A stretch of 64,000 nucleotides of DNA from Lientehia hominis. GTDB taxonomy: Bacteria; Bacillota; Clostridia; Lachnospirales; Lachnospiraceae. A model generated the notes under the pieces. It did not search any database and was not told where the DNA came from. It saw only the letters and a list, made by a program, of their open reading frames with translations. Where the stretch lies: the NCBI RefSeq assembly GCF_021044755.1, contig NZ_JAJNOR010000004.1:358941-422940 (forward strand). Direction: 5' to 3'. The position numbers were made by a program, and so were the translations under genes. Every line of letters begins with the position of its first letter. The stretch's first letter is position 1. This document shows positions 26,811 to 34,674 of this stretch, one piece after another.

Positions 26811-28154
26811 ATGAAAATACTGTTTGTATCCCTGGGGTGTGATAAAAACCTGGTGGATTCTGAAGTGATGCTGGGCCTTCTTGGCAGAGCCGGATATCAG
26901 TTTACCGACGATGAATCGGAGGCGGATATCATTGTGGTAAATACCTGCTGCTTCATCGGCGACGCGAAAGAGGAGAGCATCAACACGCTCTTAGAGATGG
27001 CAAAGCAGAAGGAGACAGGCCGCTGCAAGGTACTGATCGCTGCCGGCTGTTTGGCGCAGCGCTATAAGCGTGAGGTTCTGGAAGAAATTCCGGAGGTAGA
27101 CGGCATCTTGGGTACGGCATCCTGCGATAAGATCACGGAAGTGGTGGAGCAGACCCTGAAAGGGAAGAAGAGCGAAGAGTTTGAAAGCCTTGACAGACAG
27201 AGACTGGAGATGCAGGAGCGTGTCGTCACAACGGGAGGTCATTATGCGTATCTTAAGATTGCGGAGGGCTGTGATAAACACTGTACCTATTGTGTGATTC
27301 CCAGCGTCCGGGGCAGATATAGGAGCGTTCCGCTCGATGAGCTTATAAAAGAAGCGGAACAACTGTCGGAGGGAGGCGTCCGGGAGCTGATTTTGGTTGC
27401 TCAGGAGACGACCCTCTATGGTGTGGATCTGTATGGAAAAAAGATGCTGCCGGAGCTGCTGAAAAAATTGGCCGGAATATCCGGCATCCATTGGATACGC
27501 CTCCTTTACTGCTATCCCGAGGAGATCACCGATGAGCTGATAGAAGTGGTAAAAAAAGAAGAGAAGATATGCCATTATATGGACATTCCCATCCAGCACG
27601 CCAGCGACCGGATATTGAAGCGGATGGGCAGAAAGACTGACCGGCAGGAGATCACGAAGCGCATCTGCCGTCTGAGGGAAGAGATACCGGACATTGCCAT
27701 ACGTACCACGATGATCACCGGATTTCCCGGCGAGACTGCGCAAGATATGGATGAACTTTTGGATTTTGTAGATGAGATGGAATTTGACCGCCTTGGCGTA
27801 TTCCCTTATTCTCAGGAGGAAGATACGCCGGCCGCCGTCATGGATGGACAAGTGTCCGAGGAAGAAAAAAACGAGCGCCGGGACCAGGTCATGAAGCTTC
27901 AGCAGGAAATTGCCTTTGCCCACGGAGAAGATATGGTCGGCAGAGTGCTGGAAGCATTCATAGAAGGGAAGGTGGCAGATGAAAGTGCTTATGTGGGAAG
28001 GACTTATATGGATGCGCCGGGAGTTGACGGATATATATTTGTGAACACGGATCTGGAGCTGGTGAGCGGGATGTTCGTCCGCGTGAAGGTGACCGGGGCT
28101 GTGGACTATGATCTGATAGGAGAGTTGATAGATGAAGATGAATTTACCGAATAA
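26811..28154 (+). CDS. rimO: Ribosomal protein S12 methylthiotransferase
   Basis: A 447-residue radical-SAM methylthiotransferase acting on the S12 aspartate. The N-terminal UPF0004 domain has the three-cysteine cluster (LGCDKNLVDSE, NTCCFIGDA, AAGCLAQRY). The radical-SAM cluster is CDKHCTYC near residue 144; a TRAM domain ends the protein. ATG 26811 gives the standard opening MKILFVSLGCDKN; a longer reading from 26751 has no support. The end overlaps pgsA by 23 bases. Confidence 0.95.
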   Translation: MKILFVSLGCDKNLVDSEVMLGLLGRAGYQFTDDESEADIIVVNTCCFIGDAKEESINTLLEMAKQKETGRCKVLIAAGCLAQRYKREVLEEIPEVDGILGTASCDKITEVVEQTLKGKKSEEFESLDRQRLEMQERVVTTGGHYAYLKIAEGCDKHCTYCVIPSVRGRYRSVPLDELIKEAEQLSEGGVRELILVAQETTLYGVDLYGKKMLPELLKKLAGISGIHWIRLLYCYPEEITDELIEVVKKEEKICHYMDIPIQHASDRILKRMGRKTDRQEITKRICRLREEIPDIAIRTTMITGFPGETAQDMDELLDFVDEMEFDRLGVFPYSQEEDTPAAVMDGQVSEEEKNERRDQVMKLQQEIAFAHGEDMVGRVLEAFIEGKVADESAYVGRTYMDAPGVDGYIFVNTDLELVSGMFVRVKVTGAVDYDLIGELIDEDEFTE

Positions 28155-28677
28155 GCTGACGATACTCCGTGTGCTGATGATTCCATTCTTTGTATTTTTC
28201 ATGCTGGTGGATTTTCTCGGATATCCGGGCAGGATCATTGCTCTCGTTTTGTTCTGCGGAGCCAGCTTTACCGATTTCCTGGACGGCTTTATAGCCAGAA
28301 AATATCATCTGGTATCAAATTTTGGAAAGTTCATGGATCCCCTGGCTGACAAGCTTCTTGTCTGTTCTGCCCTTATCTGTTTCGTGGAAAGAGGGGAGCT
28401 GGCTGCCTGGATTGTTATCATCATCATGGCGAGGGAATTCATTATCAGCGGATTTCGCTTGGTCGCGTCGGATAACGGCGTGGTGATCGCCGCCAACATG
28501 TGGGGCAAGTTTAAGACGGTATCCCAGATGATCATGATCATACTGATCATACTGAACATAGAGAGCCTGTATATTCTGACTCAGATATTCATATATTTAG
28601 CGCTTGCACTGACCATTATTTCTCTTGTGGATTATATCCGGAAAAATGTTAACGTACTGAAAGAGGGAGGAGCCTGA
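28132..28677 (+). CDS. pgsA: CDP-diacylglycerol-glycerol-3-phosphate 3-phosphatidyltransferase
   Basis: A 181-residue membrane enzyme making phosphatidylglycerol phosphate. The CDP-alcohol phosphotransferase motif D-G-x2-A-R-x8-G-x3-D-x3-D is intact (LDGFIARKYHLVSNFGKFMD then PLAD). About five to six membrane helices. GGAGAG lies seven bases before ATG 28132; the overlap with rimO suggests coupled translation. It sits between rimO and cinA as in Bacillus. Confidence 0.95.
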   Translation: MKMNLPNKLTILRVLMIPFFVFFMLVDFLGYPGRIIALVLFCGASFTDFLDGFIARKYHLVSNFGKFMDPLADKLLVCSALICFVERGELAAWIVIIIMAREFIISGFRLVASDNGVVIAANMWGKFKTVSQMIMIILIILNIESLYILTQIFIYLALALTIISLVDYIRKNVNVLKEGGA

Positions 28678-28679
28678 AC

Positions 28680-29933
28680 ATGGTTGTAGAGATTCTTGCT
28701 GTCGGAACAGAGCTTTTGCTGGGGAATATTTCCAATACCAACGCCCAGTACCTGTCACAAAAGTGTGCGACCCTGGGATTGTCTGTATATCACCACACGG
28801 TTGTGGGTGATAATGAAAAACGTATGACGGATGCCATCAAACGCGCGATGAAGCGTTCAGATATCATTATTCTGACCGGCGGACTTGGGCCCACGGAAGA
28901 TGATATCACAAAAGAGGTCTGTTCCAAAGTGATGGGATTTGAGCTTGTGGAAGATGCACACACGAAGAAGAGAATCACAGAATACTTCAAAGCCTCCGGA
29001 AGAAAGAACGTTACGGAAAATAACTGGAAGCAGGCGGTTGTGCCCCAGGGAGCCAAGGTCCTGGACAATCATAACGGCACGGCGCCCGGGCTCATTCTGG
29101 AAGCGGAGGGGAAGATTGCGGTTCTTCTTCCGGGACCGCCCAATGAACTGAAGCCTCTGTTCGCAGAGCAGGTGGCGCCATATCTGAGGAGTATCCAGCC
29201 GGAGACCATATGTTCTCAGATCGTGAAGGTATGCGGCATTGGTGAGAGCAGAGCAGAGACGATGGTACTGGATATGATCGACGCCCAGACGAACCCGACC
29301 ATCGCCACCTATGCAAAGACCGGAGAAGTACATCTTCGGGTGACGGCGAAGGCGGAGAATGAGGAACAGGCTAAGAAGTTTCTGAAGCCTGTGGTAAAGG
29401 AACTGAAGAAACGTTTTGATATAAATGTCTATACAACAAATGAGGATGAGAATCTGGAGGATGTGGTAGTCAAGCTCATGAAAAAACACGGACTGACCGT
29501 GACCACGGCGGAATCCATGACCGGAGGAATGCTGGCGGGAAGAATCATCAACGTGGCCGGGGCGTCGGAATGTTTTAAGGAAGGCTTTATCACCTATTCC
29601 AATAAGGCGAAGAAAAAGACGCTGGATGTGAGCAAGGCGACTTTGAAAAAATATGGAGCTGTCAGTGAACAGACGGCAAAGGAAATGGCAAAAGGAGGCG
29701 TTTTTGCCACAGACTCTGATATCTGCGTGGCAGTGACCGGTTTTGCCGGTCCTGAGAATACCACAGAGGAGCCGAAGGGACTGGTTTATATTTCCTGCTA
29801 TATTAAGGATAAGGTATTCGTGAAGGAATTTCATTTTACGGGAAACCGGATGAAGATTCGGGAGCAGGCGGTCGTGCAGGCTCTGGACTTGCTCCGCAGG
29901 TGCATCATCGAAAATTATAAGAGTGAAAAATAG
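28680..29933 (+). CDS. cinA: CinA-family competence/damage-inducible protein
   Basis: A 417-residue full-length CinA. The N-terminal half is a MoCF-binding-like domain with the ADP-ribose/NMN pyrophosphatase signature (VEILAVGTELLLGNISNTN, LTGGLGPTEDD). The C-terminal half resembles NMN deamidase PncC (TTAESMTGGMLAGRI, AVTGFAGPENT). Together they would recycle pyridine nucleotides. recA, often next in Firmicutes, is replaced here by an unknown gene. Confidence 0.93.
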   Translation: MVVEILAVGTELLLGNISNTNAQYLSQKCATLGLSVYHHTVVGDNEKRMTDAIKRAMKRSDIIILTGGLGPTEDDITKEVCSKVMGFELVEDAHTKKRITEYFKASGRKNVTENNWKQAVVPQGAKVLDNHNGTAPGLILEAEGKIAVLLPGPPNELKPLFAEQVAPYLRSIQPETICSQIVKVCGIGESRAETMVLDMIDAQTNPTIATYAKTGEVHLRVTAKAENEEQAKKFLKPVVKELKKRFDINVYTTNEDENLEDVVVKLMKKHGLTVTTAESMTGGMLAGRIINVAGASECFKEGFITYSNKAKKKTLDVSKATLKKYGAVSEQTAKEMAKGGVFATDSDICVAVTGFAGPENTTEEPKGLVYISCYIKDKVFVKEFHFTGNRMKIREQAVVQALDLLRRCIIENYKSEK

Positions 29934-29987
29934 ACTGGCGGGATAAAGGCAGGCGTCTGGGAATTCCGCCTGTTCGGAGAGGAAAAT

Positions 29988-30353
29988 ATGAAGTGGTACC
30001 GGCAGCTGTATCTGAGTGAGAAGGCCAGGGAACAGAGAAAAACAGTGATAAAGAAATTTAAGGATGGAGGGATTCATCCCAGATTGTATGTGATAGCGCT
30101 GCCTTCCAACAAGGAAAATCTGCTGGATATTCTGCCTCAGCCGGTGCTCCTTCAGGAGTATTATAAAAAAGCCGGGGTATCTGTGGTAGGAGTCGCGTGC
30201 AGCAGACAGGAAGCCATGGAGCTTTCCGCAGCGATTGTTATGGACGCTTATCGGGCTACCGGATCAACAGATGTAAAAGCGTATCTGGGAGACGATTTTG
30301 GTTCTGTTCCTTTGGAGGGATTCGATGGAAGAGAGTGGTACAGAGAATGGTGA
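29988..30353 (+). CDS. Conserved hypothetical protein, 121 residues
   Basis: I do not recognise the family. The protein begins MKWYRQLYLSEKA and has alternating hydrophobic strands (LYVIALPSNKENLLDIL, VSVVGVACSRQEAMELSAAIVMDAY) suggesting a small alpha/beta fold. No cysteine clusters, membrane segments or signal peptide. GAGAGGAAAAT precedes ATG 29988. It lies between cinA and the DUF2953 gene on the same strand with short gaps, so it is probably in the same transcript. Confidence 0.75.
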   Translation: MKWYRQLYLSEKAREQRKTVIKKFKDGGIHPRLYVIALPSNKENLLDILPQPVLLQEYYKKAGVSVVGVACSRQEAMELSAAIVMDAYRATGSTDVKAYLGDDFGSVPLEGFDGREWYREW

Positions 30354-30369
30354 GTGAGGATGTGATGCG

Positions 30370-31362
30370 GTGCTTTCTATCATATGGGGCATTCTGAAAA
30401 TCATTGGGATAGTGATTCTGGCTGTCCTGGGCATATTGCTCGTCTTGATCCTGATCGTCTTATTTGTACCCCTCCGATATGAGGGAAGGACCGCAGGCCG
30501 GTTCACCGCGGGAGAAACGGACGAAGGGAATCTTGAAGGCGGGTCGGCATATTGCGCCAGGTTTCGGGTGTCGTGGCTTTTACGGATCGTGACAGTGAGA
30601 GTCCGGGCAGATGAAAATGGGGTCAAGTATAAAATCAAGCTGTTTGGTATTCCGATACGGAGCAGCGAAAAAAAGGAAACAGCCGGTGAAGAATCCAGAG
30701 AGGAATCCATACATGTATCCATGCCAGATGAAGCTGTCGGGCAGCGTCAGTACGGAAATTCAGAAGAGCTGGAGGAACCTCTGACGGCACAGTCCCTGGG
30801 AAATGAAATGAGGGAAGAGGAGCCGGACCGATTGCTTGAGGAAAAAGAGGAAAGAGGTTTTTTCCGAAAACTTACCGTCAAGGTGATTTGTTTTTTCCGG
30901 AAGCTGGCTGAAAAATTTAAGGATTTTTTCCGGAGGATTCAATATACTTATGGAAAATTCCGTGATAAGATAAAAAAGGCGGGAGAGAAGTTCCATCTGG
31001 TCCGGGATTTTCTTGAGGATGAAGAGAATAAAGAGATGTTTCATTTTCTCTGGGCAAAAGGAAAAAAGGCGCTGAAGCATATTTTTCCCAGAAAGCTCTC
31101 CGGGAGCGTGGCCTTCAGCCTGGAGGATCCTGCGGCGACTGGAAGAGTCCTGATGGGACTTGGATTCCTGTATCCGTTTTTAAAGGACCGGATTCGGGTG
31201 ACGCCGCTTTTTGAAAACAGGAACCATGTGTCGGGGGAACTTAATTTTAAAGGTAGAATAAGAGCTTTTTCTCTGCTCATAATAGCAATGAGAGTGTGGT
31301 TCAACAAAAAATTCAGGGCTTTCATGAAACGGGGACAGAAGCTCAGGGAGAATCTGAGCTGA
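30370..31362 (+). CDS. DUF2953 membrane-anchored protein
   Basis: A 330-residue protein starting at GTG 30370. One N-terminal membrane helix (about residues 8-33, IIGIVILAVLGILLVLILIVLFVP) runs into the PLRYEG motif typical of DUF2953. A very charged, lysine/phenylalanine-rich middle (about 140-220) and a C-terminal DUF2953 core (FPRKLSGSVAFSLEDPAATGRVLMGL) follow. DUF2953 genes usually sit directly before gerW/ytfJ, as here, which hints at a role in the forespore or germination. Function unproven. Confidence 0.85.
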   Translation: MLSIIWGILKIIGIVILAVLGILLVLILIVLFVPLRYEGRTAGRFTAGETDEGNLEGGSAYCARFRVSWLLRIVTVRVRADENGVKYKIKLFGIPIRSSEKKETAGEESREESIHVSMPDEAVGQRQYGNSEELEEPLTAQSLGNEMREEEPDRLLEEKEERGFFRKLTVKVICFFRKLAEKFKDFFRRIQYTYGKFRDKIKKAGEKFHLVRDFLEDEENKEMFHFLWAKGKKALKHIFPRKLSGSVAFSLEDPAATGRVLMGLGFLYPFLKDRIRVTPLFENRNHVSGELNFKGRIRAFSLLIIAMRVWFNKKFRAFMKRGQKLRENLS

Positions 31363-31400
31363 CCGGCAGAGGGAACAGATTGGAATAAGGAGGAATATTT

Positions 31401-31805
31401 ATGTCAGCAGATAAAGAAAAGAATACATTTGGAAATACCGTGGAAAATCTGTTCAAGGGAATGGACGGCTTTATCACCACAAAAACGGTGGTGGGGGACG
31501 CCATCCACCTTGACGATACGATCATCCTTCCCCTGGTAGACGTATCCTTTGGCGTCGGTGCGGGGGCTTTTGCCGGAGACAGTAAGAATAACAGTGCAGG
31601 CGGCATGACCGGAAAGATTACTCCCAGCGCGGTACTCGTCATTCAAAACGGACATTCCAAGCTGGTCAATGTGAAGAATCAGGACAGCGTGACAAAGATA
31701 CTTGATATGGTGCCTGATTTCATCAATAAATTTACAAAATCGGATAAAAAGGAAAAGGATATGGACGTGGACATTCCGGATGATGCCTTTGATTCTGCAG
31801 AATAA
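31401..31805 (+). CDS. ytfJ: GerW/YtfJ-family sporulation protein
   Basis: A 134-residue protein with the family core VGDAIHLDDTIILPLVDVSFGVGAGAF and GGMTGKITPSAVLVIQNG. In Bacillus, YtfJ (GerW) is made in the forespore and is needed for germination with some nutrients. It follows the DUF2953 gene, its usual partner. AGGAGG is six bases upstream of the ATG. The gene supports a sporulating ancestry. Confidence 0.92.
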   Translation: MSADKEKNTFGNTVENLFKGMDGFITTKTVVGDAIHLDDTIILPLVDVSFGVGAGAFAGDSKNNSAGGMTGKITPSAVLVIQNGHSKLVNVKNQDSVTKILDMVPDFINKFTKSDKKEKDMDVDIPDDAFDSAE

Positions 31806-31882
31806 AAACGGGCCTTGCATATCAGGCCTGTCCCCTGCATAGGATGATAGCAGATAGAAAAAGCTGCGGCAGGGGGGAGGAT

Positions 31883-32023
31883 ATGAAAAGACTGATTGGC
31901 CTCTGCCTATTCTGGATGGGAATCGGCATGTTGCTTTATCTAATTTTGCCTAATAATTTCTTCAGCATCTGCCTGATGGCGGGATCCATTGCCGGAGGGT
32001 ATTATCTGTTCTGCGGCTGCTGA
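31883..32023 (+). CDS. Small hydrophobic protein, 46 residues
   Basis: A short reading frame with a strong ribosome-binding site (GGGGGGAGG, four bases before the ATG). The product has two hydrophobic stretches (LIGLCLFWMGIGMLLYLIL and ICLMAGSIAGGYYLFCGC) separated by PNNFFS, so it should be a two-helix membrane miniprotein. Similar small proteins occur after ytfJ in related Clostridia as far as I recall; no function is known. A terminator follows. Confidence 0.7.
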   Translation: MKRLIGLCLFWMGIGMLLYLILPNNFFSICLMAGSIAGGYYLFCGC

Positions 32024-32050
32024 GGCCGCAAAGAAAAGGAATAAAACTTA

Positions 32051-32081
32051 AAAGGACAATCCCGCAGGATTGTCCTTTTTT
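32051..32081. terminator. Bidirectional rho-independent terminator
   Basis: AAAGGACAATCC pairs perfectly with GGATTGTCCTTT around CGCA, with A and T runs on the two sides; it serves the plus-strand ytfJ operon and minus-strand rpmB. Confidence 0.92.
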
Positions 32082-32093
32082 AATACTTTCAGA

Positions 32094-32279
32094 TTAAGCT
32101 CTTTCTACCAGGCCGGATTTCAAACAGGATGTACATACGTACATTTTTCTTGTGCCGCCGTTTACCTTGACTCTTACGGATTTTACGTTTGATCTCCACA
32201 TCTTGTTGGATTTTCTATTGGAATGGCTCACCTTATTTCCGAAGTGAGCGCCTTTCTCACAGATTGCACATTTCGCCAT
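32094..32279 (-). CDS. rpmB: 50S ribosomal protein L28
   Basis: A 61-residue L28: MAKCAICEKGAHFGNKVSHSNRK is canonical apart from length variation, with the cysteine pairs CAIC and a C-terminal cysteine (CTSC). AGGAGG lies upstream on the minus strand. It is transcribed away from the yloU-yloV-recG genes that it usually neighbours in Bacillus. Confidence 0.96.
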   Translation of the reverse strand: MAKCAICEKGAHFGNKVSHSNRKSNKMWRSNVKSVRVKVNGGTRKMYVCTSCLKSGLVERA

Positions 32280-32341
32280 GATAGCACCTCCTTATACAGA
32301 TTTGGCCGGCTTCCGTCCATGCCAGACCCATAACATTAAAC

Positions 32342-32370
32342 ATAATATCAGATATCAGGGAAAAAAGCAA
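32342..32370 (-). promoter_or_regulatory. Promoter of rpmB
   Basis: On the minus strand TTGCTT (32370-32365), 17-base spacer, TATTAT (32347-32342). A separate TATAAT at 32427-32432 on the plus strand, with a poor -35, probably starts the Asp23-family transcript. Confidence 0.65.
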
Positions 32371-32504
32371 GTAAATTCACTTTAAAATTTTAAAAAATTT
32401 ATATTTCATTTTTGCCAGGAAAAGGGTATAATACTCTAAGATAGGTGCAGTGCGGTAATTTATGGGTTTCTGTACTGCATGAGGAAAATAATGGAGGTCA
32501 GCTT

Positions 32505-32864
32505 ATGAAATGTCGGATCAATAACATGATGGGCGAAATCTTGATTGATACAGATGTCATTGCGAAATACGCGGGCAGCGTGGCGGTGGAATGCTTCGGT
32601 ATCGTTGGCATGGCGGCGGTTAGTATGAAGGACGGCCTGGTAAAGCTCCTGAGAAAGGACAGCCTGACCCATGGAATTAATGTGGAGGTAATGGAAAACA
32701 AGCTTCATCTGAGTTTCCATGTGATTGTATCTTATGGTGTATCTATTTCAGCCGTGGCGGACAATCTCATAGAAAATGTGAAATACAAAGTTGAGAAGTT
32801 CACGGGCATAGAAGTCGAGAAGGTCAATATCTTCGTAGAGGGCGTCCGGGTAATAGACTGTTAA
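32505..32864 (+). CDS. yloU: Asp23/Gls24-family envelope protein
   Basis: A 119-residue member of the Asp23 family (SVAVECFGIVGMAAVSMKDGL, VIVSYGVSISAVADNLIENVKYKVE, VEKVNIFVEGVRV). ATG 32505 follows GGAGGTCAGCTT. In Bacillus yloU lies immediately before yloV, the order found here, and membrane lipid or envelope homeostasis is suspected for the pair. The next gene starts 18 bases on. Confidence 0.92.
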   Translation: MKCRINNMMGEILIDTDVIAKYAGSVAVECFGIVGMAAVSMKDGLVKLLRKDSLTHGINVEVMENKLHLSFHVIVSYGVSISAVADNLIENVKYKVEKFTGIEVEKVNIFVEGVRVIDC

Positions 32865-32882
32865 TCAAGGAGGAACACTGTT

Positions 32883-34562
32883 GTGGCTGTAAATGCAATT
32901 GATGCGGCTCTTTTGAAAACCATGTTTCTGGCAGGAGCACAGGGTCTGGAGAGCAAAAAAGAATGGATAAATGAACTGAACGTATTTCCTGTTCCCGACG
33001 GAGATACGGGGACTAATATGACTCTTACAATCATGTCTGCGGCAAGAGAAGTACAGGCGATCGAAACGCCGACCATGGAAAATCTGGCCAAGGCAATTTC
33101 TTCCGGCTCTTTAAGAGGGGCGAGGGGGAATTCGGGCGTTATTTTGTCCCAGCTTTTCAGAGGACTGACAAAGGAGATAAAGACGGTCGATATCATCACG
33201 GCCCAGGTGCTTGCCAGGGCGTTTCAGAGGGCTACGGAGACGGCTTATAAAGCAGTGATGAAGCCCAAAGAGGGCACGATCCTGACAGTGGCGAAGGGCA
33301 TTGCGGATAAAGCCATGGAACTTGCCGATGAAACGGAGGATATGGAGGTCTTTCTAAGAGAGATCATCGAGCATGGGGATCTGGTGCTCAGCCAGACTCC
33401 GGAGATGCTTCCGGTATTAAAACAGGCAGGGGTCGTAGATTCCGGCGGACAGGGTCTGATGCAGGTCATGAAGGGTGCGTTCGACGGATTCCTGGGAAAA
33501 GAGATTTCTTTGGATGCGGGAGAGCCTTCTGTTTCTTCGGGCACTGTAAAGCCTGCTGCGGATGAATTTGAAATTAAATATGGTTATTGTACGGAGTTTA
33601 TCATCAATCTGGAAAAGGAGTATGATGAGAATACGGAGATGGAATTCAAAGGGTTTTTGGAATCCATCGGAGATTCTATCGTGCTGGTTTCTGACGACGG
33701 TCTGGTAAAGGTACACGTACATACCAATGACCCGGGACTGGCTATCCAGAGGGCGTTGACGTACGGATCCCTTTCCAAAATGAAGATTGACAATATGAGA
33801 GAAGAGCATCAGGAGAAGCTTATCAAGGATGCCGCGAAGCTGGCGGAGGAGCAGAAAGCTCTGGAAGAGACAAAGCTGACGGCAAAGAAGCTGGAGCCGA
33901 GAAAAGCGGTGGGCTTCATCGCAGTTTCTATCGGAGAAGGGCTTAATGAGATATTCAAGGGCCTGAATGTGGATTATCTGATTGAAGGCGGACAGACGAT
34001 GAATCCCAGCACGGAGGATATGCTGAATGCCATTGAACATGTAAACGCCGATACGGTCTATATCTTCCCCAACAATAAGAACATCATTCTGGCGGCGGAA
34101 CAGGCTATGCATCTGACAGAGGACAAGAAAATAGTCGTGATTCCGTCTAAAACGGTGCCGCAGGGCATCACGGCGATCATCAATTATATTCCGGAGCTTT
34201 CTGTTGAGGAAAATAAGGCGGCGATGATAGAAGAGATGTCCAGGGTTAAGACAGGACAGGTGACTTATGCGGTGAGAGATACTTTCCTTGATGGTTTTGA
34301 CATTAAAGAAGGCGACATCATGGGTATCGGCGACAAAGCGATTCTTGCAGAGGGTAAAGATATCGCAGAAACCTCTCTGGCGCTTTTGGATGCCATGCTG
34401 GATGAAGATACGGAGCTGGTGAGCATATATTACGGAGCGGATGTGGAGCCGGAGGCGGCAGACGCATTCCGGGCAAGAGCTGAAGAACGGCATCCCGATG
34501 TGGATATTGAGCTGCATTTCGGCGGCCAGCCGATTTATTATTATGTGATTTCCGTAGAGTGA
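32883..34562 (+). CDS. fakA: DAK2-domain protein, fatty-acid kinase catalytic subunit FakA-like
   Basis: A 559-residue YloV/FakA protein starting at GTG 32883. Residues about 10-200 form the DhaL-like kinase domain, with NVFPVPDGDTGTNM and SLRGARGNSGVILSQ binding ATP and Mg. The rest is the EDD-like C-terminal region (GGQTMNPSTEDMLNAI, YIFPNNKNI). FakA with FakB binding proteins phosphorylates exogenous fatty acids. No fakB is nearby. The acyl-phosphate would enter the PlsX/PlsY route. Confidence 0.92.
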   Translation: MAVNAIDAALLKTMFLAGAQGLESKKEWINELNVFPVPDGDTGTNMTLTIMSAAREVQAIETPTMENLAKAISSGSLRGARGNSGVILSQLFRGLTKEIKTVDIITAQVLARAFQRATETAYKAVMKPKEGTILTVAKGIADKAMELADETEDMEVFLREIIEHGDLVLSQTPEMLPVLKQAGVVDSGGQGLMQVMKGAFDGFLGKEISLDAGEPSVSSGTVKPAADEFEIKYGYCTEFIINLEKEYDENTEMEFKGFLESIGDSIVLVSDDGLVKVHVHTNDPGLAIQRALTYGSLSKMKIDNMREEHQEKLIKDAAKLAEEQKALEETKLTAKKLEPRKAVGFIAVSIGEGLNEIFKGLNVDYLIEGGQTMNPSTEDMLNAIEHVNADTVYIFPNNKNIILAAEQAMHLTEDKKIVVIPSKTVPQGITAIINYIPELSVEENKAAMIEEMSRVKTGQVTYAVRDTFLDGFDIKEGDIMGIGDKAILAEGKDIAETSLALLDAMLDEDTELVSIYYGADVEPEAADAFRARAEERHPDVDIELHFGGQPIYYYVISVE

Positions 34563-34674
34563 TCTGCAGAGAGTAGAACATCAGAGTTTTTAGAGAAAGA
34601 AGAGGATTGCCGTGGGGCGGCAATCCTTTTTAATACAATGGGAAAGTCTTATGGATGTTTTGGAGGATGACGAA

